A DNA stretch of 64,000 nt from DATBLE01 sp963764565 (lineage in GTDB: Bacteria > Actinomycetota > Thermoleophilia > Gaiellales > Gaiellaceae), in the NCBI GenBank assembly GCA_963764565.1, contig CAVXTD010000023.1:124001-188000 (forward strand), read 5' to 3'. Below are positions 35,374-44,978 of this stretch, in pieces. Made by a program: the position numbers and the translations under genes. The first letter of the stretch is position 1. The number at the start of each line of letters is the position of its first letter. A model generated the notes under the pieces. That model did no database searches, was not told where the DNA came from, and was given only the letters and a program-made list of their open reading frames with translations.

Positions 35374-36741
35374 CAGTGGTCCGCCTCCCCGACCTGCGCG
35401 ACGAGGTGCTCGGGGAGCAGCTCGCCGTTTCGTGCCTCGCGGTTCATCGTCCGGTAGTCGCCGGGCAACTCGTGCCCGATCGCATCCGCGATCGCCTGGA
35501 TCGTCGGGACCGTGGACGGGTCGGTGTACGCGATCCCGTTCGGTGACGTGTCGCCGATCCGGTTCGCGTTCTTGAGTCGCAGCTCGAACGGGTCGATCCC
35601 GAGCTCGTGGGCGATCCGGCTGACGTGCAGCTCGGTCGCGAACGAGACCGACGTGACGCCGAAGCCGCGCATGGCCGTCGTCGGCACCCGGTTGGTGAAG
35701 ACGACGTAGCCGTCGAAGTGCAGGTTCGGGATCGTGTACGCGCCGGTGTGGTGGAAGCTGTGCTTCGTCAGGCCGTACGGCGAGAAGCGTGCGTAGGCGC
35801 CGGAGTCGTGCAGCGTCAGCATCTTGCGGCCGAGGATCCAGCCGTCCTTCGTCACCGCGTCGGCGATCTCGATGTGCCACGGCGCGCGGGTCGACGAGCA
35901 GAGGAACTCCTCCTCGCGCGTCCAGCGCCACTTCACCGGCCGCTCGGACTTCAGCGCGGCCAGCGCCGAGATCGTCTCGGCCGCCGTGTCGACCTTGCCG
36001 CCGAAGCCGCCGCCGACGGTGCCGCCGATCACCTTCAGCCGGTTCAGCGGCACCTCGAGGTGCGCGGCGACGACGCCCATCGAGAAGTAGAGCGCCTGGG
36101 TGCAGGAGTAGATCGAGAGGCGGCCGCTCGGCTCGGGGACGACGAGCGCGGTCTGCGGCTCCATCGGCACGTGCTCGATCGCCGCCGGCCGGTAGACGCC
36201 CGAGACGATGGTGTCGGCCTGGTCGAACGCCTTGTCGATGTCGCCCTTGCGGATCTGGCGTACGTCCATCTCCGCCTCGAAGTGCGGGTACCAGTTGCCC
36301 CAGTGGTGGATCTGCGGGGCATCCGGGTCGGCGGCCATGCGGACGTCGAACAAAGCGGGCCGCTCGTCGAACGAGACGTCGATCGCCTCGACCGCGGCCT
36401 GGGCGATCTCCTCGTCTCTCGGCGGCGACGAACGCGATCGGCTGGCCCTTGTACCGAACCTCGTCCTTTGCGAGCAGCGGCTCGTCGCCGGGGATGCCGA
36501 GCGCCTCCAGGTGGCCGTAGACGAGGCGCGGGACGTCCTCCCACGTGACGACCGCGTGCACGCCCTTGACCGCCGCCGCCTTCGACGTGTCGAGCTTCGT
36601 GATCGCGGCGTGGTGAACCGGGGAGCGCAGGGCCTTCCCCCAGAGCATGTTCGGGACGCGGACGTCGTCCACGTACTCCGTCCGCCCGGTGACGTGCGCG
36701 ACGCCGTCGTAGCGGGGGAGCCGTGCGCCGACCGCCTTCAT
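35373..36741 (-). CDS. Molybdenum hydroxylase large subunit, N-terminal half, one frameshift
   Basis: First half of the Mo-binding subunit. ATG 36741 gives GARLPRYDGVAHVTGRTEYV and VRVPNMLWGKALRSPVHHA, the standard N-terminal domain. A shift near 36425 leads into the cofactor part: EPQTALVVPEPSGRLSIYS, VIGGTVGGGFGGK and TAMRGFGVTS. The protein ends with a genuine stop after VAQVGEADH, at the domain boundary where the partner gene starts. It overlaps the [2Fe-2S] gene (ATGA) upstream. Confidence 0.85.
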
Positions 36742-37192
36742 GCCGCACCTCCCACTGCCGCTTCGACCGCTTCCAGGATCTTCACATAGCCGGTGCAGCG
36801 GCACGCGTGGCCGGCGAGCGCCTCCTCGATCTGGGCGCGGCCCGCGCCGGGTGCGCGCTCGATCAGCGCGTGCGTTGCGAGCAGGAAGCCCGGTGTGCAG
36901 AAGCCGCACTGCGAGCCGTAGTGCTCGTGGAACGCAGCCTGCACCGGCGCGAGCCGGTCGGGCGTGCCGATCCCCTCGACCGTCGTGATCGACGCGCCGT
37001 CGACGGCGGCGAGCGGCAGCAGGCACGAGCGCCGCGGCTCGCCGTCGACAGCACCGTGCACGTGCCGCAGCCGCCCTGCTGGCAGCCCGCCTTCGGGCTC
37101 GTGATCCCGAGCTCCTCGCGCAGCACGTGCAGCAGCGGCGTGAGCCCGTGGCTCTCGACGTCGTGCTCGACGCCGTTGACGGTCAGGTTCAT
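36738..37192 (-). CDS. Molybdenum hydroxylase [2Fe-2S] subunit (CoxS/XdhC-type), one frameshift
   Basis: Small electron-transfer subunit of about 150 residues. The plant-ferredoxin cluster motif is AGCQQGGCGTCTVL near the N-terminus. The second [2Fe-2S] domain has GSQCGFCTPGFLLA and HACRCTGYVKIL. A shift near 37045 separates the two domains. ATG 37192 overlaps the stop of the FAD-subunit fragment, and its stop overlaps the large-subunit start, so translation is coupled throughout. Confidence 0.88.
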
Positions 37193-37720
37193 CGACCCTC
37201 CTCGAGATCGGCGAGCGCCCGCTCGACGAGGCGGGGCAGGAGCGCGGGAGCGGTACCAGGCGGAGGCGAGCGCGTCGTCGCGCGGCTCGAGGCCGCGAGC
37301 ACGCGCCGGGTCGCCGCCGTCGACCCCGAGCCGGACGGCCTGCGAGGGCCGGCGCCGGTGGCGGCGACCCGGAGCTCGCCGTCGCGGCGCGCGGCGGCGA
37401 CGGCGAGGAACGTGTAGTGGTGGGCGTGCGGGCGCCAGGCGGCCGCGTAGCCGGTCGGCGCGGCGCGTCGTCGTACGAGACGTCGAGGACGAGCCGGCCG
37501 CTGCCGTTCGCGAGGAAGTCCTCGAGCGGCTCGGTGCGCTCGCCGCCTTGCCGGCCGAGCGGACGATGGCGCCGAGCGCGATCAGCGGCGCCTGCAGGTC
37601 GCCGCGCGGCGCGTCCGGCGAGGCCTGGGCGCAGAGGTTGCCGCCCGACCGTCGCCTGCGCGCGGATCTCCGAGGTCGGCCGACGTGGCGCGCGCCGGGG
37701 CGGTCGTGTTGACCGTCAGG
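37189..37720 (-). pseudogene. Partial, diverged second copy of the FAD-binding subunit (CoxM-like)
   Basis: Between the full FAD subunit and the [2Fe-2S] gene lies a second copy of the last two thirds of the FAD subunit. It shares QASPDAPRGDLQA and DDALASAWYR with the full copy but differs at many positions (QATVGGNLC against QATIGGNLC), so it is not a simple assembly repeat. It has no N-terminal FAD motif and several indels. Its true C-terminus (LLPRLVERALADLEEGR) stops on the ATG of the [2Fe-2S] gene, which looks like the original junction. Partial tandem duplication or a chimera of two loci are the options. Confidence 0.7.
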
Positions 37721-38481
37721 CTAGCCATTCTCGCCTTTGGCGAGAATGGCAAGCGCCTGCTCGACGAGGCGGGGAAGCAGGCGGGTGCGGTACCAGGCGG
37801 AGGCGAGCGCGTCGTCGCGCAGCTCGAGGCCGGACAGAGGGTCGTCCGCATCCAGCCGGACGGCGCGAGGGCCGACCCCGGTCGCGGCGAGCCGCAGCTC
37901 GCCGTCTCGCTTCGCGGCCGCGACCGCGAGGATCGTGTAGTGGTGGGCGTGCGGGCGCCAGGCGGCCGCGTAGCCGGTCTGGCGCGGCGCGTCGTCGTAG
38001 GAGACGTCGAGGACGAGCCGGCCGCTCCCGTTCGCGAGGAACTCCTCGATCGGCTCGGACCGCTCGCCGCCCTTGCCGCCCGAGCGGACGGTGGCGCCGA
38101 GCGCGATCAGCGCCGCCTGAAGGTCGCCGCGGGGCGCATCCGGCGAGGCCTGGGCGCAGAGGTTCCCCCCGATCGTCGCCTGCCCGCGGATCTCGATGTC
38201 GGCCAGGTGCCGTGCCGCGGTGGCGAGCGGCTCGTCGCCGTCCTCGAGCGCGGCGATCGGCGTCGCCGCGCCGATCGTCACGCGTCCGGCTTCGCGCGTG
38301 ATCCCGTCCAGCCCGGCGCGGGCGAGCAGCAGCGCACGGGTCGGGCTGAGGCGGCCCGCGTGATGTCCGGCATGACGATCGTGCCGCCGCCGACCACGGT
38401 CACGTCGCTGCCGTCGCCGAACGCAGCCAGCGCCTCGTCGGGCGAGCTCGGTACCAGCAGGGTGACGTCGGCGAGGGGCAC
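37721..38481 (-). CDS. Molybdenum hydroxylase FAD-binding subunit (CoxM-like), one frameshift
   Basis: FAD subunit of about 250 residues. The N-terminal segment VTLLVPSSPDEALAAFGDGS and VVGGGTIVMPDI matches the FAD-binding opening. After a shift near 38350 come TIGAATPIAALEDGD, IRGQATIGGNLCAQASPDAP (FAD pyrophosphate loop) and a C-terminal CO_deh_flav domain ending LLPRLVEQALAILAKGENG. GTG 38481 is a reasonable start. It heads the minus-strand cluster FAD, FeS, Mo(N), Mo(C), cupin and tautomerase. Confidence 0.85.
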
Positions 38482-38586
38482 CGCGTCCGATTCTCCAGGG
38501 GTGCGAGCCCGCCTGTCAAACAAGCAGCGGATGTTGCAGCGTCAGTTCCGTACGATTCGCGGGTCTTCGAGCTCAGGGAGGTGGGC

Positions 38587-39681
38587 ATGGCTGACGTGAC
38601 GACTGCCGAGGGGCGGCGCGATGCTCTCGTCGGGCGGCTGTTCGAGGCGACGCTCGGCGCCTTCGATCTTCTCACCGTGTACCTCGGAGACCGGCTCGGT
38701 CTGTACGCGGCGCTGGCCGGGCGCGGCCCGAGCACGTCCGGCGAGCTCGCCGAGGCCGCAGGCATCCACGAGCGCTACGCACGCGAGTGGCTCGAGCAGC
38801 AGGCGCTGACCGGCATCCTCGCGGTCGAGAACCCCGAGGCCGGGGAGGGCGACCGTCGCTACCGGCTGCCCGAGGGGCACGACGAGGCGCTCCTGGACGA
38901 GTCCAGCCTGAACTTCATCGCCCCGATCGCACAGGCGCTCGTCGCCTGCACGCGGCCGATCGACGCGTTGCAGGAGGCGTTCCGCTCGGGCGGCGGAGTC
39001 CCGTACGCCGACTACGGCGCAGACCTGCACGAGGGTCAGGCCCGCTTCACGCGGCCGATGTTCGAGAACCTGCTCGCGGCGGAATGGCTCCCGGCCGTGC
39101 CGGAGGTGCACGAGCGGCTGCTCGCCGATCCGCCGGCGCGCGTCGCGGACGTCGCCTGCGGGCTCGGCCACTCGAGCCTGGCGATCGCGCGGGGCTATCC
39201 GAAGGTGCACGTGGACGGGATCGATCTCGACGAGGCGTCGATCCGGCGGGCGCAGGACCTGCTAGCTGGGAGCGGCGTCGACGACCGCCTCGCCTTCCAC
39301 CACGCGGACGCGGCCGACCCGGGCTTCTCGCACCGGTACGACCTCGTCACGATCTTCGAGGCGCTGCACGACATGTCATACCCGGTCGAGGTGCTGCGGA
39401 CGGCGCGCGGGCTCCTCGCCGACGGCGGCTCGGTGATCGTCGGCGACGAGCGGACGGCGGATGCCTACTCCCTCGATGCGGGTGACGTCGAACGCCTCTA
39501 CTACGGCTTCAGCGTGCTCCACTGCCTACCCGTCGGGATGATCGGTCACGAGCCCGCGGGAACGGGGACGGTGATGCGCCAGAGCACCGTTCGGCGCTAC
39601 GCCGAAGCGGCAGGCTTCGCCGGCTTCGAGGTGCTGCCGATCGAGAACGACTTCTGGCGCTTCTACCGTCTGTCCGGCTAG
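38587..39681 (+). CDS. Class I SAM-dependent methyltransferase with winged-helix N-terminus
   Basis: A 364-residue methyltransferase. The N-terminal dimerisation/winged-helix part reads LGLYAALAGRGPSTSGELAE and GIHERYAREWLEQQALTG. The SAM-binding motif I is VADVACGLGHSSLAIARGYP, followed by DGIDLDEASIRRAQ and FHHADAADPGF. This architecture is common in actinobacterial O-/C-methyltransferase-like proteins of unknown substrate. ATG 38587 is favoured over GTG 38581 because AGGGAGG lies 7 bases before it. Confidence 0.88.
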   Translation: MADVTTAEGRRDALVGRLFEATLGAFDLLTVYLGDRLGLYAALAGRGPSTSGELAEAAGIHERYAREWLEQQALTGILAVENPEAGEGDRRYRLPEGHDEALLDESSLNFIAPIAQALVACTRPIDALQEAFRSGGGVPYADYGADLHEGQARFTRPMFENLLAAEWLPAVPEVHERLLADPPARVADVACGLGHSSLAIARGYPKVHVDGIDLDEASIRRAQDLLAGSGVDDRLAFHHADAADPGFSHRYDLVTIFEALHDMSYPVEVLRTARGLLADGGSVIVGDERTADAYSLDAGDVERLYYGFSVLHCLPVGMIGHEPAGTGTVMRQSTVRRYAEAAGFAGFEVLPIENDFWRFYRLSG

Positions 39682-39685
39682 CGTC

Positions 39686-40078
39686 CTACGACAGGACGTG
39701 AGTCGGCTCGATCAGGAACGTGATCCGCCGCTCGCCCTCCTTGCGCCAGGGGTAGACGTCCTTGTCGATGTACTTCTTGGCGAGCGAGTCGATGTCCGCC
39801 TCGGCCTGGTCGCCCGTGTAGCTCTCGACGACCCGGCCCTGGATCGAGACCGGCTCGTAGGGGGCCTCCGGGTCGTACCAGGAGAGCGCGACCTTCGGGT
39901 TCTGCTCCATGTTGCGCGGCTTCTTGCGGCCGAGCGCGGTGTTGACGACGATCTTGCCGTCACGCACGTCGACCCAGACGACCGAGCTCTGCGGGGAGCC
40001 GTCGGGGTTGATCGTCGCCAGGTTCCAGAAGTACTTGCCTTCGAGCGCCCGCCGTGCAGTGTCGGTTAGTTCGGCCAT
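39686..40078 (-). CDS. PPOX-class FMN/F420-dependent oxidoreductase-like protein
   Basis: A 130-residue split-barrel flavin-binding protein of the pyridoxamine-phosphate-oxidase-like superfamily. Typical segments are FWNLATINPDGSPQSSVVWV and GRKKPRNMEQNPKVALSWY, which in relatives bind F420 or FMN. The C-terminus is ERRITFLIEPTHVLS. ATG 40078 is preceded by AAGGAGAG. F420 use would suit an actinobacterium but is inferred. Confidence 0.87.
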   Translation of the reverse strand: MAELTDTARRALEGKYFWNLATINPDGSPQSSVVWVDVRDGKIVVNTALGRKKPRNMEQNPKVALSWYDPEAPYEPVSIQGRVVESYTGDQAEADIDSLAKKYIDKDVYPWRKEGERRITFLIEPTHVLS

Positions 40079-40097
40079 CTGGTCTCTCCTTCGGTTG

Positions 40098-41027
40098 TCA
40101 GATCGGGTTGGCGTACACGCCGTCGAGGAGTGTCGCAGGATCCGGAGCGGGCGACGCTTCGGCTTCGGCGAGGCCCGCTGCCACTTCCTGCTCGACCAAA
40201 CGCGCGATGCGCTGCTCTTCTTCCGGGCCGAGCTGTCGGCCGAGCCGCTCGATCGGGTCGGGGTAGCGGTCGCGCAGCTCCTGCGGGACGTAGCGGGCGT
40301 CGTCGTGGGCGGCGTGGCCATGGCCGCGAAGGGTGAGCGCCTCGACCGCCTGCGGCCCCTTGCCTGCGCGTGCGCTCTCGACCGCGTCGCTGACCGCGGC
40401 GTGGACCGCGACCGCGTCGGTTCCGTCCACCCGCGGGCAGGGGATCGACCAGCCGCCCTGCATCCGCTCGCTCAGGTTCGTGTTCGCGGTCTGGCGCGCG
40501 GTCGGCGTCGAGTAGGCGTACTCGTTCGCCTGGACGACGAAGACGGCCGGCACCTGCCAGACGGCGGCCAGGTTCAGGCCCTCGTGGACGTCGCCGGTCG
40601 ACATCGCCCCGTCGCCGAAGAACGTCAGGGCGACGCGTCGCTCGCCGCGCCGCTTGAAGGCGAGGGCGGCGCCGACGGTCACCGGGACGAGGTCGCCGAG
40701 CATCGAGACGAGCGGGAAGATGCCCCTCGCCGGCACGCCGAAGTGCATGTTCCCGTCGCGCCCGCGGCTCGGCCCCGCCGCCCGGCCGAGGAACTGGGCG
40801 AACACCTCGGCGACGGTCACGCCGCGCGCGAAGTGGCAGGCGAGCTCGCGGTTGAGCGGTGCGACCACGTCGTCGGGCCCGAGCGCGAGGCCGGCTCCGG
40901 CGGCGACCGCCTCCTGGCCCAGGCCCGTGTAGACGGAGCCGGAGATCCGCCCCTGCCGGTAGAGGGCGACGATCCGCTCCTCGACGCGGCGCTGGAGCAG
41001 CATCAGCCGGTAGAGCTCAGTACGCAA
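40098..41027 (-). CDS. 2-oxoacid dehydrogenase E1 component, alpha subunit
   Basis: Alpha subunit of a pyruvate/branched-chain 2-oxoacid or acetoin dehydrogenase E1, 309 residues. The ThDP-binding motif is FGDGAMSTGDVHEGLNLAAV with the NEYAYSTP segment. N-terminal family text includes LLQRRVEERIVALYRQGRI and TGLGQEAVAAGAGLAL. TTG 41027 overlaps the beta-subunit stop by 9 bases, so the order is beta then alpha, the reverse of the usual order. No E2/E3 genes are nearby. Confidence 0.9.
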   Translation of the reverse strand: MRTELYRLMLLQRRVEERIVALYRQGRISGSVYTGLGQEAVAAGAGLALGPDDVVAPLNRELACHFARGVTVAEVFAQFLGRAAGPSRGRDGNMHFGVPARGIFPLVSMLGDLVPVTVGAALAFKRRGERRVALTFFGDGAMSTGDVHEGLNLAAVWQVPAVFVVQANEYAYSTPTARQTANTNLSERMQGGWSIPCPRVDGTDAVAVHAAVSDAVESARAGKGPQAVEALTLRGHGHAAHDDARYVPQELRDRYPDPIERLGRQLGPEEEQRIARLVEQEVAAGLAEAEASPAPDPATLLDGVYANPI

Positions 41028-42020
41028 GCAGCTCCTCGAGCGCGGCGCGTACCTGCGCGGCTGACGGGAGGTAGGCGTCCTCGAGCTCCGGTGCGAACGG
41101 AACGGGCGTGTCCGGCGGGGCGACAAGCGCGGGCGGCGCGTCGAGCAGCTCGAAGCCCTCCCGCGCCGCGAGCGAGAGGACGTGGCCCGGCGACGCCCGA
41201 GGAGCGCGAGCGCCTCCTGGAGGACGAGCAGCCGCGACGTCTTCTGCGAGCGAGGCAGGATCGTCTCCGCGTCGAGCGGCCAGACCGTGCGCAGGTCGAC
41301 GATCTCGACGTCGAGGCCCTCGGAGGCGCGCGCAGCGAGGTCGACCCCGGCCGCGTACGTGACGACGGTCGCCGCCGTTCCCTGGCGAACGACGTGCGCG
41401 GCGCCGAGCGGGACCCGGTGTGCGCTGCCCGGGAGCTCGCCGCGCAGCCGCCGGTAGAGCGCCTTGTGCTCGAGGAAGATCACCGGGTCGTCGTCCTCGA
41501 TCGCAGCACGCAGCAGGCCGTAGGCGTCCGCGACCGATGCCGGGCAGACGACCTTGAGCCCGGCGACGCCGGCGAACCAGCCTTCCGGGCACTGCGAGTG
41601 GAACGGCCCGCCGCGGACGCCGCCGCCGAAGGGCGCCCGGATCACGACCGGCAGCGCCAGCCCCGAGCGCCAGTGCGTCTTCGCGCCGACGGTGACGATC
41701 ATGTCGAACGGGCAGGAGATGAAGTCGGCGAACTGGAGCTCGACCACGGGCCGGTCGCCCACCCAGGCCGCCCCGAACGCGGCGCCGACGAAGCCCTCCT
41801 CCGCGATCGGCGTGTCGATGATCCGATCGTCGCCGAACTCCTCCCACAGGCCCTTGGTCACCCCGAAGGCACCGCCGAAGTGGCCGATGTCCTCGCCGAG
41901 CAGGAAGACACGCTCGTCCTCGGCGAGCGCGTCCCGGAGCGCCGCGCGGATCGCGTCGAGGTAGGTGGCGCCGCCGGTGCCGCGCTCCTCGCCGGCCGCC
42001 GCTGAGAGGTGGGCCGGCAT
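41017..42020 (-). CDS. 2-oxoacid dehydrogenase E1 component, beta subunit, one frameshift
   Basis: Beta subunit of E1, about 334 residues. Family motifs are YLDAIRAALRDALAEDERV, LLGEDIGHFGGAFGVTKGL, DTPIAEEGFVGAAFGAAW and HSQCPEGWFAGVAGLKVV. A missing base in a G-run near 41200 puts the last 60 residues in another frame (SLAAREGFELLDAPPAL, then YLPSAAQVRAALEELL). With the alpha subunit it forms the ThDP heterotetramer that decarboxylates a 2-oxo acid. Confidence 0.9.
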
Positions 42021-42040
42021 CGACGTCGGGCCCGTGGGTG

Positions 42041-42928
42041 TCAGACGGCGGCGACCGGTGCCGCGATCGCGTCCGCGAACTCGGCGACGTCGAACTCCGG
42101 ACCGGGCACCTCGTGCTTCAGCCTCGCCACGACGCGGCCGCCTTCGACGCGTGCGGGGAAGTCGTGCAGGGGCAGGACGAAGTCGCGGTTCAGCGCCTTC
42201 TTGATCGCTGCCTTCTCGCTGCGCTTGGTCATCGTGTGGTTTCCGGTCGACTGCGGCTCGTAGGCGAGTGTCTGATGCCAGGGCTCCACGACCTGATTCT
42301 GGATGTCGTAGATCACGTCACCGCAGATGCAGGCGGTGCCCTCGGCGGTCTCGACCAGGATGTTCATCGAGCCTTCGGTGTGCCCTCCGGCCGCCTCGCA
42401 GACGATTCCCTCGTAGATCTCGTCGGGGCCGGAGAGCTCGAGGTCGAGGAGCCGCAGGGCACCCGGCGTGTGCAGCCGGTCGATGTGGTGCTTGACGTAC
42501 TCAGGCGGGTACTGCGCGCCCATCAGGCCGGAAGCGGAGTGCTCGAGCTCGCGGCGGTTCATCACCACCGGGGTCGTCAGCGGGAAACGGTCGTCCTGCC
42601 CCGCGTGGTCGATATGGCAGTGCGTGTGCAGCACGGCTGCGACGTCGGCGATCGCGATCCCGTGGGCGCCGAGCGCGTTCTCGAGCCGCATGTCCTCGTC
42701 GACCCGACCTTTCATGCCGAGTCGCTCCATGATCTCCGGCTCGCTTGCGCCCGTGTCCACCAGGATCGGTCCGGCCGGGTTGCCGAGGATCAGGACGCCC
42801 CAGGTGTGCACCCAGATCGGCGTGCCCATGTTCCGGCCGAGCACGAGGAAGCTCGACTCGACGAAGACGTCGGTCAGGGACAGGAGACGGATTTCGTGCG
42901 TCGCGATGGCGCGTTCATACGCCTGCAC
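42041..42928 (-). CDS. Metallo-beta-lactamase-fold hydrolase (AHL-lactonase-like)
   Basis: A 295-residue MBL-fold enzyme. The zinc motif HTHCHIDHAGQD is complete, with later ligands in AAGGHTEGSMNI and CICGDVIYD. This pattern is that of N-acyl-homoserine lactone lactonases and related lactonases. It starts 35 bp from the divergent MoxR gene. The physiological substrate may be a lactone formed by neighbouring catabolic enzymes. Confidence 0.85.
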   Translation of the reverse strand: MQAYERAIATHEIRLLSLTDVFVESSFLVLGRNMGTPIWVHTWGVLILGNPAGPILVDTGASEPEIMERLGMKGRVDEDMRLENALGAHGIAIADVAAVLHTHCHIDHAGQDDRFPLTTPVVMNRRELEHSASGLMGAQYPPEYVKHHIDRLHTPGALRLLDLELSGPDEIYEGIVCEAAGGHTEGSMNILVETAEGTACICGDVIYDIQNQVVEPWHQTLAYEPQSTGNHTMTKRSEKAAIKKALNRDFVLPLHDFPARVEGGRVVARLKHEVPGPEFDVAEFADAIAAPVAAV

Positions 42929-42951
42929 GCCTCGGAAGTCAACGCGCTAAC

Positions 42952-42957
42952 TAGAGT
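42952..42957 (+). promoter_or_regulatory. -10 element for leaderless coxD-like gene
   Basis: TAGAGT ends six bases before ATG 42964 with no ribosome site between. The divergent MBL gene does not show the mirror-image element at matching spacing, so this one looks one-directional. Confidence 0.45.
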
Positions 42958-42963
42958 TCGGCC

Positions 42964-43848
42964 ATGGCCTTCACGACGATCGAGGAGCTCGAGAGCGCGC
43001 TGCGGGGCGCCGACTACCTGCCGGACCGCGGGCTCGCGACCGCGCTCTATCTGTCGCTTCGGCTCGAGAAGCCGCTTCTGCTCGAGGGCGAGGCCGGCGT
43101 CGGCAAGACCGAGGCGGCCAAGGCGCTCGCCCGCGCGCTTCCCGCGCGCCTGATCCGGCTCCAGTGCTACGAGGGCCTCGACGTCGCGCATGCCGTCTAC
43201 GAGTGGAACTACTCGCGGCAGCTCCTCCACATCCGCGCGGCGCAGGAGGGCACCGTCCACGAGGAGGAGCTGTTCGGCCCGGAGTTCCTGATCCGCAGGC
43301 CGCTGCTGGAGGCGATCGAGAGCCCCGAGCCCGTCGTGCTGCTGATCGACGAGATCGACCGAGCCGACGAGGAGTTCGAGGCGTTCCTGCTCGAGGTGCT
43401 CTCCGACTTCCAGATCACGATCCCCGAGGTCGGCACGATCTCGGCGGCAAGACGGCCGCACGTGATCCTGACCTCGAACCGCACGCGCGAGCTGCACGAC
43501 GCGCTCAAGCGGCGCTGCCTCTTCCACTGGATCGGGCATCCGAGCCTGGAGCGCGAGATCGAGGTCGTGCTCTTGCGCGTGCCCGGAATCCCGGAACGGC
43601 TGGCGACGCAAGCGGCGTCGTTCGTCCGCGGGCTGCGCGGGCTCGACCTGGCGAAGCCGCCCGGCGTGGCCGAGACGATCGACTGGGCGAACGCGCTCGC
43701 CGCGCTCGGACGGGAGGAGCTCGACGCCGAGGTCGTCGAGCAGACCCTCGGCTCCGTGCTCAAGTATCACGAGGACATGGACACCGTCCGCGACGCCGCG
43801 CTGGTGTCGCTGGTCGAGGAGGCCCGCGCGGTGAGGATCGGCGCCTGA
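42964..43848 (+). CDS. coxD: MoxR-family AAA ATPase, CoxD-like
   Basis: AAA+ chaperone of 294 residues. Walker A is EGEAGVGKTEAAKAL, Walker B VVLLIDEIDRADEEFEAFL and sensor 1 HVILTSNRTRELHDALKRR. In Oligotropha-type cox clusters CoxD helps build the CuSMo or sulfurated Mo active site together with CoxE. The Mo hydroxylase genes at 34-38.5 kb are the obvious client. The stop overlaps the next ATG (TGATG). Confidence 0.88.
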   Translation: MAFTTIEELESALRGADYLPDRGLATALYLSLRLEKPLLLEGEAGVGKTEAAKALARALPARLIRLQCYEGLDVAHAVYEWNYSRQLLHIRAAQEGTVHEEELFGPEFLIRRPLLEAIESPEPVVLLIDEIDRADEEFEAFLLEVLSDFQITIPEVGTISAARRPHVILTSNRTRELHDALKRRCLFHWIGHPSLEREIEVVLLRVPGIPERLATQAASFVRGLRGLDLAKPPGVAETIDWANALAALGREELDAEVVEQTLGSVLKYHEDMDTVRDAALVSLVEEARAVRIGA

Positions 43849-44978
43849 TGGCTGCCGAGCCACTCGTCCGCCAGGTCGTCACGTTCGGCCGCGTGCTGCG
43901 CGAGGCCGGTCTCGAGGTCGGCCCCGGCCGGGTCTCCGACGCGCTGCACGGACTCGACGCCGTCGAGATCGCGCGGCGCGACGACTTCTACTGGACGCTC
44001 CGCCAGACGCTCGTCTCCCGCGCCGAGGACATCGAAGCGTTCGACCGGGCGTTCGCAGCCTGGTTCCTGCGCGCCCCCGAGCTCGCCCCGCCTCGTGCGC
44101 CGCGCACCGAGCAGGCGCGCGGCGTCCGCGCGGCCTCGAAGGAGGGCGCACAGCAAGAGGAGGAAGCGGGCGCGCCGGACGGTGAGCGCGCCGCCGGCTG
44201 GAGCCCCGGCGAATTGCTCCGCCGCAAGGACTTCTCGGAGTTGACCGAGGACGAGCTGGCCCAGCTTCGGCGGGCGATCGTCGAGCTCGCGGCCGCGCGC
44301 CCGCAGCGGCGCTCGCGTCGCCTGCGCCGTCACCCGCACGGCGCGACCCTGGACCTGCGCCGTCTCGTGCGTGCCTCGCTCGCCACGGGCGGCGATCCCG
44401 TCGACCGTGCGTTCCGCCGCCGGATCGAGACGCACCGCAAGCTGATCGTGCTCTGCGACGTCTCCGGGTCGATGGAGCCGTACTCGCGGGCGATCCTGAT
44501 GTTCGTGCACGCGCTCCTCGAGAGCGGCCGCGGCGTCGAGGCGTTCGCCTTCGGCACGCGCTTGACGCGGCTGACCGAGGAGCTCGCGGGCGTGGATCCG
44601 GAGAAGGCGCTCGAGGAGGCGGCGAAGCGGGTCGTCGACTGGTCCGGCGGGACGAGGATCGGTGCGTCGCTGAAGTCGTTCAACGATCTCTGGGGCCGGC
44701 GTGCGCTCTCTCGCGGAGCCGTCGTGATCGTCGTCTCCGACGGCTGGGAGCGCGAGGACACCGCCACCGTCGGGCGCGAGATGGCCCGGCTCGCACGCTG
44801 CGCTTACGCGGTCGTATGGGTCAACCCGCTCAAAGGCCACCCCGACTACCAGCCGCTCGCGGGCGGGATGCGTGCGGCGCTCCCGCACGTCGACCGGTTC
44901 CTGCCGGGGCACAATCTGGCGAGTCTCGAAGACCTGGCCGGCGTGCTCGCCGGCATCGAGAGGAGGCACGCTGCATGA
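43848..44978 (+). CDS. coxE: VWA-domain protein, CoxE-like
   Basis: A 376-residue partner of the MoxR protein. The N-terminal part reads VTFGRVLREAGLEVGPGRV. A Glu/Lys-rich linker follows, then the VWA domain with MIDAS motif LCDVSGSMEPYS, Thr in WSGGTRIGASLKSF and Asp in VVSDGWERED. Its role is with CoxD in metal-site maturation. It overlaps the next gene by four bases. Confidence 0.88.
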   Translation: MAAEPLVRQVVTFGRVLREAGLEVGPGRVSDALHGLDAVEIARRDDFYWTLRQTLVSRAEDIEAFDRAFAAWFLRAPELAPPRAPRTEQARGVRAASKEGAQQEEEAGAPDGERAAGWSPGELLRRKDFSELTEDELAQLRRAIVELAAARPQRRSRRLRRHPHGATLDLRRLVRASLATGGDPVDRAFRRRIETHRKLIVLCDVSGSMEPYSRAILMFVHALLESGRGVEAFAFGTRLTRLTEELAGVDPEKALEEAAKRVVDWSGGTRIGASLKSFNDLWGRRALSRGAVVIVVSDGWEREDTATVGREMARLARCAYAVVWVNPLKGHPDYQPLAGGMRAALPHVDRFLPGHNLASLEDLAGVLAGIERRHAA

